Origin: Arthrobacter gandavensis
GTDB taxonomy: Bacteria > Actinomycetota > Actinomycetes > Actinomycetales > Micrococcaceae
Length of the DNA stretch: 64,000 nucleotides
Direction: 5' to 3'
NCBI RefSeq assembly: GCF_015355785.1
Contig: NZ_JADKYW010000005.1
Coordinates: 933,394-997,393 of the forward strand
The translations under genes and the position numbers were made by a program. A model generated the notes under the pieces. The model saw nothing but the letters and a program-made list of their open reading frames with translations, was not told the DNA's origin and made no database searches. Positions 57,647 to 64,000 of this stretch are shown piece by piece (positions within the stretch are counted from its first letter, which is position 1; each line of letters opens with the position of its first letter).

Positions 57647-58533
57647 TTGGTGCCTCCGGAGGTGAGTCCCTCGACGATGCGGCGCTGGAAGATCAGGACC
57701 ATGATCACCAGCGGAACCGTGACGATCACGCCCGCTGCCATCTGCTCGCCAAAGGGTGCCTGAAACTCCGTGGCGCCGGTGAACTTGGAAATAGCCACCG
57801 TGGCGGTCTGCAGTTCCGGATCATTAATCATGGACAGGGCGATGATGAACTCGTTCCAGCTGTGGATGAAGGTGAGGATCGCCGTCGTGAAGACTCCGGG
57901 GGCCGCCAGCGGCAGGAGGATCCTCCGGAATGCCTGCCACTTGGTGCAGCCGTCAATCATTGCCGCTTCCTCCAGGTCGAAGGGCAGCGCCTTCATAAAG
58001 GTGGTGAGGTTCCAGACGGCCAGGGGAATGGCAAAGGACAGGTTGGGCACGATCATCGCCTGGTAGGTGTTGATCCATCCTATGTCCGTGAACAGGCGCA
58101 GCAGCGGCACCACCACGGAGATGCCGGGGAACATGGACGTGGCGATGACCAGGCCCAGGATCACGGACTGGAACCGGAAGTTCAGCCGGGAAATGGCGTA
58201 CGCAGCGAAGATGCCGAGCACCAGGGCAGCCGTGGTGGTGATGCCGGCGACGATCAGGCTGTTCAGGAGGGCCTTGCCGAACAGCGTGGATCCGTCGAAG
58301 ACCTTGAGGTAGTTCTCCATGGAGAACGGCTGGGGAATCAGGGAGTTGTCGAAGATGTCCGAGGTGCGCCGGAGGCTAGAGACGAGCATCCAGTAAAACG
58401 GCGAAAGGCAGTATACGAAGATCGCCGCGAGTCCGGCGTACGTCAGGTAGCTCTGCCAGCCGCGCTTTTTTGGTGCCCGCTGCGGGGCTTCTTCCGGGTT
58501 GTCCGGACGGGTGAGGACGGGAATCTGTGTCAT
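57643..58533 (-). CDS. Carbohydrate ABC transporter permease (MalG-like)
   Basis: 296 residues, six TM helices. Near the C-terminal third the EAA loop, EEAAMIDGCTKWQAFRRILL, contacts the ATPase. It works with the MalF-like partner upstream. The ATG lies within the partner's stop (ATGA). An MsiK-type shared ATPase is probably encoded elsewhere, as usual in actinobacteria, since no ATPase gene is present in the operon. Confidence 0.92.
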   Translation of the reverse strand: MTQIPVLTRPDNPEEAPQRAPKKRGWQSYLTYAGLAAIFVYCLSPFYWMLVSSLRRTSDIFDNSLIPQPFSMENYLKVFDGSTLFGKALLNSLIVAGITTTAALVLGIFAAYAISRLNFRFQSVILGLVIATSMFPGISVVVPLLRLFTDIGWINTYQAMIVPNLSFAIPLAVWNLTTFMKALPFDLEEAAMIDGCTKWQAFRRILLPLAAPGVFTTAILTFIHSWNEFIIALSMINDPELQTATVAISKFTGATEFQAPFGEQMAAGVIVTVPLVIMVLIFQRRIVEGLTSGGTK

Positions 58534-59540
58534 GAGGATGCCTTTGCCTTCCGGGCGGAACCTGCCTTGCGGAGGCTCCGCATCTCCTTAGTGCCCGCGA
58601 CGTCCGCGCCGAGCAGTTTCACGAAGAGGATTGCCACCAGGGCCACGTAGAGGAACAGGATGATGGCGAATGCCGACGCCGAGCCGTAGCGCAGCTGGTT
58701 TGATTCGTCCCACGCGAGCATCGACAGGGTCTCCACGGATTGCTTGCCCGGGCCTATCAGCACAAACGGCAGGTCGAACATCCGCAGTGCGTCGAGGAGC
58801 CGGAACAGGACGGCGACCAGCAGCGTGGGCTTCACCAGCGGGAGGGTGATCGAGCCGAGCTGCCGCCACCAGCCGGCACCGTCGATGCGTGCCGCCTCAT
58901 AGACCTCTCCCGGAATGACCTGCATCCCGGCCAGGACGAGCAGGCCGATGAACGGCGCGGTCTTCCACACTTCGGCGATGATCACTGCGGCTTTGGCTTG
59001 GAACCCTTCGGCGGTCCACAGGATCTCGGTGCCGATCAGGGTGTTGGCGATGCCGTCCGACTGGAAGATCCAGCGCCACAGAAGGCCGGAGACGGCGGTG
59101 GGAACGGCCCAGGGAATGAGGATGCTTGCGCGGAGGATCGCCCTGCCGCGGAAGGCCCGGTTCATGGCCAGCGCCAGGGCCAGGCCCAGGACGGTTTCAA
59201 GTGCCACGGTGGTGAAGGTGAAAAAGGTGGTGTTGCCCAGCGCGTTCAGGAACCGCTGGCCGGATTCCCCGGCCAGGAGATCGGTGTAGTTGGCCAGCCC
59301 GACGAAGCTCTCCCCTTCGGCTACGAAACCGTCCTCATCGAGGCCGGATTCCTCTCGAAAGAGCGACTGGTAGAGGGCGGACACAAGCGGGTAGGCGATC
59401 ACGAGGGCAAGGACCAGCAGGGTTGGGGACAGCAGCAGCGCCGCCATCCTGCCTTCTCCGGCGGTGCGGTTTCCGGGTTTGCGTTTTACGGGGGCTGGGC
59501 CGTCGGGACGGCGCACAGGCGCAGCAGTGCTGGTACTCAT
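58530..59540 (-). CDS. Carbohydrate ABC transporter permease (MalF-like)
   Basis: 336 residues, six TM helices after an N-terminal basic stretch (RKPGNRTAGEGR). The EAA loop is VYEAARIDGAGWWRQLGSIT. I chose the ATG at 59540 because GAGGAA precedes it; a longer in-frame extension is Arg/Pro-rich. A long perfect hairpin separates this gene from the substrate-binding protein gene, which should reduce its expression relative to that gene. Confidence 0.92.
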   Translation of the reverse strand: MSTSTAAPVRRPDGPAPVKRKPGNRTAGEGRMAALLLSPTLLVLALVIAYPLVSALYQSLFREESGLDEDGFVAEGESFVGLANYTDLLAGESGQRFLNALGNTTFFTFTTVALETVLGLALALAMNRAFRGRAILRASILIPWAVPTAVSGLLWRWIFQSDGIANTLIGTEILWTAEGFQAKAAVIIAEVWKTAPFIGLLVLAGMQVIPGEVYEAARIDGAGWWRQLGSITLPLVKPTLLVAVLFRLLDALRMFDLPFVLIGPGKQSVETLSMLAWDESNQLRYGSASAFAIILFLYVALVAILFVKLLGADVAGTKEMRSLRKAGSARKAKASS

Positions 59541-59580
59541 GGCGTTCCTCACTGGGCGGGGTCTGGGATTCCTGGCTGCG

Positions 59581-59616
59581 GAGTCGGCCGCCGGCACCCA
59601 TGCCGGCGGCCGACTC
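59581..59616 (-). promoter_or_regulatory. Intercistronic hairpin between solute-binding protein and permease genes
   Basis: GAGTCGGCCGCCGGC (59581-59595) and GCCGGCGGCCGACTC (59602-59616) form a perfect 15-bp stem with a six-base loop, four bases past the stop of the binding-protein gene. It probably partly terminates transcription or stabilises the upstream message, giving more binding protein than permease. Confidence 0.75.
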
Positions 59617-59620
59617 GTGG

Positions 59621-60940
59621 CTAGTCGGCTGCGAGCTCTTCGAGCTTGGCCTGCATGTCGGCGAGGGCCGTCTCCGGGTCTTTCTCCCCGGTGAGGGCCG
59701 CATACGCTTCTTCCTGGATCGCCGTCGTCGTGGCGCCGTACTGAACCACCTGGGGACGCGCCTGCGCGTTCTCCAGAGATTCCAGCAGCGTCGGGTAGAA
59801 CGGTCGGTTTTCGACGACGGCGGGATCCTCGAGCAGGGAGGGATAGACCGGGGCGCGTGAACTCTTGTCCAGGCGGGCTTTCGACTCTTCCTCACTGGTG
59901 AAGAACTGGATGAATTCCAGGGCGGTGGCCTTGTTCTCGGTGAACGGCGAGACGGCGAGGTTCCGGCCACCCAGGGTGGAGACACCGGGATTGCCCCCGA
60001 TGCCGGGCACCGCGCTGATGCCGAACTTGTCGACGACGGCGCTGGAGCCGTCCGTGGCGGTCAGCGAGGAGTAGACGAACGGCCAGTTGCGCAGGAACAC
60101 GAGTTTTCCTTCTTGGAAGGCCCGGCGGCCCTGTTCCTCCAGGTAGGTGATGGCGTCGCTGGGGACCAGGCCCTCGTTGAATGCCTCGGTGAGCTGGGTG
60201 AGTCCGGCGAGGGCTTCCGGAGTGTCCACCGCCGGGGCGCCTTCATCGTCGTAGAGCTGGCCGCCGGCCGAGCCGACCGCTTCGGTGAAGTTCACCGTGA
60301 GGGCTTCGTTCTTGTCGAACTGCCCGGCGTAGCAGGACATGCCGTCAGCTTCGGGAAGGGCCAGCACCTTCTCGCACGCCGCTGTCATCTCTTCCCACGT
60401 GGTGGGCGGAGCGTCGATTCCGGCTGCCTGCAGCAGGTCGGTGCGGTGATAGAGCAGGGCGCCGTCCGTGTAGTACGGGGCACCGTAGAACGTGTCCCGG
60501 TAGGTGGCGGTCTCTACCGCCGCGGGGACCATCGAGTCGGTAGGCAGTGCGCCCTCGGGCAGCGGCATGATCCAGCGGTTCGCAGCGAACTCCGCGGTCC
60601 AGACGACGTCCAGGTTCAGCACGCTGAACGTGTCCGACTCGATCTGGGCGTTCTGCACCAGCTGCTGGCGCTGCTGGTCTGCGGAATCGGGGAGTTCGAT
60701 GAAGGTCACCTGCTCCTCCGGGTGCTCGGCGTTCCATTTGTCGATGGTGTCCTGGGCGGCGCCGGAGGCGTCCCGGGAGGAAACGTAGTTGATGGGTCCC
60801 CGGCCTTCGAACGCAGCGGCTGCGTCCTGCTGCGCTTCGGGTTCCCCGCTGCTGCCGCCGCAGCCGCTAACGGCGAGCGCCGAGATGGTCAGTACTGCCG
60901 TTCCGAGCAGAATCCGTCGATTGTGGCGTCGTTGCCTCAT
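59621..60940 (-). CDS. Sugar ABC transporter substrate-binding lipoprotein
   Basis: 439 residues. The signal peptide ends in a lipobox (ALAVSGCGG, Cys about residue 27). The mature part is an extracellular solute-binding family 1 protein: DTFSVLNLDVVWTAEFAANR, FYGAPYYTDGALLYHRTDLL, ISAVPGIGGNPGVSTLGGRN. The sequence resembles ThuE/AglE trehalose- or alpha-glucoside-binding proteins. It is the first structural gene after lacI, upstream of the two permeases and GH13. This operon most probably imports a disaccharide such as trehalose, maltose or another alpha-glucoside. Confidence 0.92.
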   Translation of the reverse strand: MRQRRHNRRILLGTAVLTISALAVSGCGGSSGEPEAQQDAAAAFEGRGPINYVSSRDASGAAQDTIDKWNAEHPEEQVTFIELPDSADQQRQQLVQNAQIESDTFSVLNLDVVWTAEFAANRWIMPLPEGALPTDSMVPAAVETATYRDTFYGAPYYTDGALLYHRTDLLQAAGIDAPPTTWEEMTAACEKVLALPEADGMSCYAGQFDKNEALTVNFTEAVGSAGGQLYDDEGAPAVDTPEALAGLTQLTEAFNEGLVPSDAITYLEEQGRRAFQEGKLVFLRNWPFVYSSLTATDGSSAVVDKFGISAVPGIGGNPGVSTLGGRNLAVSPFTENKATALEFIQFFTSEEESKARLDKSSRAPVYPSLLEDPAVVENRPFYPTLLESLENAQARPQVVQYGATTTAIQEEAYAALTGEKDPETALADMQAKLEELAAD

Positions 60941-60973
60941 GCTGTGCTCCTTGTGGTGGCGAGTGGTGCTTGG

Positions 60974-61975
60974 CTAGTTCGGGTGCTGGGCTGGATCCGG
61001 CCGCCGGGGCGGACCGGTGGAGCCCCGGGCGACGATGGAGTGCGGAACAATCCGGGCCCCAAGATCGCGGGCCCGCAGGATTTTGCCGACGGCCGTCCTG
61101 CCCATCTCTTCCAAAGGCTGGGCGACGGTACTGAGCGGCGGGTGGACATGCTGGGCGGTGGAAGTGTTGTCGAAGCCGAGTACGGAGACGTCCTGTGGGA
61201 CGCGGCGGCCGCGTTCCTGCAGTTCGTTGACGGCGGCGGCCGCCATCTCGTCGCTGACGGCGAAGACGGCGGTGAGGTCCGGTTCCTGCCGGAGCAGTTC
61301 CGCCAGGGCGGGTGCGCCGCTGTCATAGAAGAACGTGCCGTGGGCGATGACGGGGATTTCCCCGGCCTCGCCCATGGCCCGCTCATAGCCGCGCTGCCGG
61401 GGATGCGCAACGAATACCGACGACGGGTCCCCGGCCAGCAGGCCGATTCGCCGGTGCCCGAGGGCGAGCAGGTACCGGGTGGCGTCGTAGGCCGCCCGCT
61501 CGTCATCGATGGAGACACTGGGAGACCCTGACTTGTCGCTAATGGCGACGGAGATCAGGGGAATGTTCGGGCCAAGGAACTGCCTCATTTCGTCCGTGAT
61601 GACGGCGGAGATCAGGATCACGCCTGCTGCCCGGTAGGTCCGCAGCGTCCGCAGGTAGCCGTCGATGAAGACCGATTTCAATCCGGTTCGACCGAGCATC
61701 ACGGCATATCCCTGTTCGCGGGCTGCTTCCTCGACGCCGCGCATCACTTCGGAGGCCAGGGCGTCGGACACCATGGGCGCCAGCAGCCCGATGACGGAGG
61801 TCTGGCGCGTTTTCAGCCCGCGGGCCATGAAGTCCGTCTCGTAGTTGAGCTGGCTGACGGCATCTTCGACGCGCCGCCGGGTCTCTTCGGAGTAGCCCAC
61901 AAGGCCGTTGACCACCCGGGAAACGGTGGCCGGAGATACGCCGGCGTGTTTCGCTACGTCCCGAATCGTTGTCAT
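60974..61975 (-). CDS. LacI-family transcriptional regulator
   Basis: 333 residues. The HTH, TTIRDVAKHAGVSPATVSRV, is followed by the hinge helix and the periplasmic-binding-type ligand domain (VIGLLAPMVSDALASEVMRG, GHRRIGLLAGDPS, DLTAVFAVSDEMAAAAV, VLGFDNTSTAQHV). The gene heads the sugar operon and lies 33 bases before the binding-protein start, so it is probably autoregulated. Two matching operators are upstream at 62005-62033 and 62077-62087. Confidence 0.94.
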   Translation of the reverse strand: MTTIRDVAKHAGVSPATVSRVVNGLVGYSEETRRRVEDAVSQLNYETDFMARGLKTRQTSVIGLLAPMVSDALASEVMRGVEEAAREQGYAVMLGRTGLKSVFIDGYLRTLRTYRAAGVILISAVITDEMRQFLGPNIPLISVAISDKSGSPSVSIDDERAAYDATRYLLALGHRRIGLLAGDPSSVFVAHPRQRGYERAMGEAGEIPVIAHGTFFYDSGAPALAELLRQEPDLTAVFAVSDEMAAAAVNELQERGRRVPQDVSVLGFDNTSTAQHVHPPLSTVAQPLEEMGRTAVGKILRARDLGARIVPHSIVARGSTGPPRRPDPAQHPN

Positions 61976-62004
61976 GTTCCTCCTCCGGGTGGGCTCCTGC
62001 GCGG

Positions 62005-62033
62005 GCGCAAACGGTTTACGTAAACGGTTGCGC
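62005..62033. promoter_or_regulatory. LacI-type operator O1
   Basis: The centre, GTTTACGTAAAC (62014-62025), is a perfect palindrome of the LacI-family type with a central CG. Outer arms GCGCAA (62005-62010) and TTGCGC (62028-62033) extend the symmetry. It lies 30 bases upstream of the lacI start. Confidence 0.8.
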
Positions 62034-62076
62034 GATCTGCGTCACACCCTAGAGGGAGATTTCCCGGATCCATCAC

Positions 62077-62087
62077 GTTTCGTAAAC
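62077..62087. promoter_or_regulatory. LacI-type operator O2
   Basis: GTTTCGTAAAC resembles the operator centre GTTTACGTAAAC with one base missing. Centres are about 62 bases apart, roughly six helical turns, so repression by looping or by two dimers is plausible. It lies between lacI and the PIG-L gene on the same strand. Confidence 0.6.
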
Positions 62088-62116
62088 GCGCGCGCTCGAG
62101 ATGGCAAGCGGCCCGG

Positions 62117-62923
62117 TCAGCCGAGCCCTTCGAACACGTCGCCCAGGACCGGCGCTCCCGGCTGCCGGGGCGGCCAGGCCAAAACCAGCGGTTCGACGGC
62201 GACCATGCGGGTCCAGCGGGCATCCTCCTCCGCGTCCGGCGGCACCCCCGGCGAGATTACGTGGCGCTGCGTTCGGTGCTGCAGCAGCCCCGCTACGACC
62301 CGGTCCGCCACGGCGCTGACGTTGACCTCAATGCCAATCTCTTCATCCGGCACGGGGTTCACGTCATACATTCGGCCGGCTTCCCACGGCCGCTGCCCGC
62401 GCCGCATCCGGCCGCGGTTCCAGCGTTCCCAGGTAGAGCGGCGGATTCCGCCGTGCAGCAGCCGCCGCAGTCCCGGGCCACCGCCGGCCCGCAGACGGAG
62501 AAACGCGGCGTCGGTGGCGGCGCCTACGGCAATGTGGTCGGGATGCCCGGTGAGTCCGTCCGGGCCGAAGGTCGCGACGACGTCGGGGCGTTCCTGCGCC
62601 AGGATTCCGCCGATGCGGTCCACCAGCTCGGCGAAGGGCACCCGGTCCACGCCGCCGTCGTCGTAATCCAGCCATTCGTGCCGGTCCGGCGGCCGGCCGT
62701 GCGCGATCCACGCGGCCTCCATTTCCCGCCGGCGGATACTGCCCAGGTCCTCACTGGCAGGCGGATAGGCGGGATCGACCAGCCCGGCGCCGCCGTCGGT
62801 CGCGTGGACCAGGACAAAACGGAACCCCGGATCGTGCTCGTGCAGGGCCACGGTTCCGGCGAGCGCGTAGGCGTCATCATCGGGGTGGGCGACAATCAGG
62901 GCCAGGATGCGGGAACCATCCAT
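62117..62923 (-). CDS. PIG-L family deacetylase
   Basis: 268 residues. The metal-binding motif AHPDDDAYALAG (H-P-D-D) lies near residues 13-24, and TGHPDHIAVGAATDAAF provides the second His pair. Family members remove acetyl groups from N-acetylglucosamine-containing compounds (mycothiol pathway MshB/Mca, GlcNAc-PI). The genome context is not informative. The ATG at 62923 follows GGGAGG; a GTG three bases earlier is possible. It sits just upstream of the lacI operators and may be read from its own promoter. Confidence 0.88.
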   Translation of the reverse strand: MDGSRILALIVAHPDDDAYALAGTVALHEHDPGFRFVLVHATDGGAGLVDPAYPPASEDLGSIRRREMEAAWIAHGRPPDRHEWLDYDDGGVDRVPFAELVDRIGGILAQERPDVVATFGPDGLTGHPDHIAVGAATDAAFLRLRAGGGPGLRRLLHGGIRRSTWERWNRGRMRRGQRPWEAGRMYDVNPVPDEEIGIEVNVSAVADRVVAGLLQHRTQRHVISPGVPPDAEEDARWTRMVAVEPLVLAWPPRQPGAPVLGDVFEGLG

Positions 62924-63003
62924 CACGGCACCTCCCAGGAAGCTGAGGAGAGTTTTCCGCCACCAGTGCCAGCGTAGGACTTCAGCGCTACGGTAGGGAG
63001 GCG

Positions 63004-64000
63004 ATGGAGCTGTTTAGTGCAGGGGGCTACGAGTTCGCGCGGCAGGTGCTGCAGCGCGGAATCGCCGCGGTCTATGTGGTCGCGTTCCTCTCCGCCGTCA
63101 ACCAGTTTCCAGCGATGCTCGGCGAGCGCGGACTGCTGCCTGCTCCGCGGTACCTCGCCCGGACCGCCGGGCGGGGCATTCCCACCCTGTTCCGGTGGCG
63201 CTACACGGACCGGTTCCTGCTCGCGGTGGCCTGGACAGGCGCCGCCGTCGCGCTCCTGCTGGTGGCGGGCCTGCCCCAGCTCGGCCCGCCGTGGCTGCCG
63301 CTGGCCGCCTTCCTGCTGCTCTTCTTCCTGTATCTGTCCATTGTGAACATCGGCCAGACGTTCTACGGGTTCGGCTGGGAGTCGCTGCTGCTGGAGGCCG
63401 GATTCCTGGCGGCGTTCCTGGGCTCTGATGAGGTGGCGCCGCCGGTCACGGTGCTGTTCCTCTTCCGCTGGCTGGTGTTCCGGCTGGAATTCGGTGCGGG
63501 GATGATCAAGCTGCGCGGGGACCCGGTATGGCGCAACCTCACGGCGCTGTACTACCACCATGAAACCCAGCCGATGCCGAACCCGGCCAGCTGGTACTTC
63601 CACCACCTGCCCCGCCCGCTGCACAAGGTCGAAGTGCTGGGCAACCACTTCGCGCAGCTGGTGGTGCCGTTCTTCCTCTTCTTTCCGCAGCCGATCGCCG
63701 GAATTGCGGCCGCGGTGGTGATCGTTACCCAGTGCTGGCTGGTGCTCTCCGGGAATTTCGCCTGGCTGAACATGCTGACCATCCTGATAGCGTTCTCCGC
63801 CGTGCCGGATTCCTTCGTGCAGGCGGTGCTGCCGGCTGCCGTCGCGGCGACGCCGGATCCGGCCGCGACGCCGGTGTGGTTCGCCGTCGTTGTCCTGGCG
63901 ATGACGGCCCTGATGCTCTACTGGGCCTGGGAGCCGCTGCGGAACCTGTTCCGGCGGGACCAGCTGATGAACGCCAGCTTCAACCGATGGCACCTGTCCA
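63004..64000 (+). CDS. Lipase maturation factor (LMF1)-like membrane protein, 3' end cut by window edge
   Basis: Starts ATG 63004 behind AGGGAGG and stays open to the end, 332 residues seen. It has about eight TM helices. LGERGLLPAPRYLARTAGRG, YGFGWESLLLEAGFLAAFLG, RWLVFRLEFGAGMIKLRGDP and LYYHHETQPMPNPASWYFHH match the lipase-maturation-factor family. FHHLPRPLHKVEVLGNHFAQ follows. In vertebrates LMF1 supports lipase folding in the ER. Bacterial members have unknown roles in the cytoplasmic membrane. The end of the gene is off the window. Confidence 0.88.
   Translation, partial: MELFSAGGYEFARQVLQRGIAAVYVVAFLSAVNQFPAMLGERGLLPAPRYLARTAGRGIPTLFRWRYTDRFLLAVAWTGAAVALLLVAGLPQLGPPWLPLAAFLLLFFLYLSIVNIGQTFYGFGWESLLLEAGFLAAFLGSDEVAPPVTVLFLFRWLVFRLEFGAGMIKLRGDPVWRNLTALYYHHETQPMPNPASWYFHHLPRPLHKVEVLGNHFAQLVVPFFLFFPQPIAGIAAAVVIVTQCWLVLSGNFAWLNMLTILIAFSAVPDSFVQAVLPAAVAATPDPAATPVWFAVVVLAMTALMLYWAWEPLRNLFRRDQLMNASFNRWHLS

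Noticed and set aside
56651-57763. Open plus-strand frame of about 370 codons across the GH13 gene
   Set aside because: It is antisense to a GH13 enzyme with all catalytic motifs, and its composition (Arg/Gly/Val/His) is that of a shadow frame.
1-64000. CRISPR arrays, IS elements, rRNA operons
   Set aside because: No spaced direct repeats of 24-40 bases, no transposase-like frame with inverted ends, and no rRNA sequence were recognised by eye.

Overview
The window is high-GC DNA with dense, short-spaced genes and frequent 4-base ATGA/GTGA start-stop overlaps. The gene set points to an actinobacterium of the Micrococcaceae, most like Arthrobacter. It includes a mycothiol-transferase-type DinB protein, a guanidine-III riboswitch (a mainly actinobacterial class), an Nramp and an ABC manganese importer, a class A PBP with a Pro/Glu tail, an Rv2629-like baeRF protein, and several apparently leaderless genes whose -10 box (TANNNT) sits six bases before the start codon. 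The genus is inferred from gene content only. No prophage, CRISPR array, IS element or rRNA was seen. One tRNA is present, tRNA-Ala(CGC).

Layout. 1-3265 (-): nucleoside salvage operon (nucleoside hydrolase, MFS permease, ribokinase; the last runs off the edge). 3699-4422 (+): guanidine-III riboswitch and two tandem SMR exporters. 4447-5973 (-): acetyl-CoA hydrolase/CoA transferase. 6503-9338: amino-acid permease and convergent MFS transporter. 9441-12757: small proteins and an Nramp Mn(II) transporter. 12822-17143 (-): ABC-2 exporter pair and a class A PBP. 17434-21534: small genes, tRNA-Ala, an 18-Cys copper-storage-like protein, a GerW-like protein and a mycothiol-transferase-like protein. 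21689-24260 (+): Mn-type ABC importer behind a perfect palindrome, followed by an IclR regulator. 25136-27753: TPC-type P1B ATPase and a universal stress protein. 27882-30778: an APH/aminotransferase fusion split by a frameshift. 30894-36296: lipoprotein, solitary TOPRIM protein, GT87 transferase, SoxR relic, small wHTH protein, TetR regulator and Old Yellow Enzyme. 36629-39310: MgtA-type ATPase. 39472-40122: membrane protein with two compensating frameshifts. 40300-45548: a lower-GC GT2/GT-C pair bracketed by two related F420/NADP-reductase-fold genes, then a flavodoxin. 45724-48918: pxpA-amidase operon and divergent GntR. 49007-50839: bactofilin-like membrane protein and small genes. 50901-53148: PAS-AraC regulator divergent from cynS and a formate/nitrite-family channel. 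53373-55992: baeRF protein, alpha/beta hydrolase, WYL regulator. 56039-61975 (-): LacI-controlled alpha-glucoside ABC import operon with a GH13 enzyme. 62117-64000: PIG-L deacetylase and a lipase-maturation-factor-like protein (partial).

Most of the window is metabolism and transport with local regulators (LacI, GntR, AraC-PAS, IclR, TetR, WYL), several with visible palindromes. No multi-gene system of unknown type stands out. The most interesting points are the riboswitch with its SMR pair, the cyanate module with a PAS-AraC regulator, the glycosyltransferase islet, and an unusual number of broken or remnant genes, which are either true decay or sequence errors.
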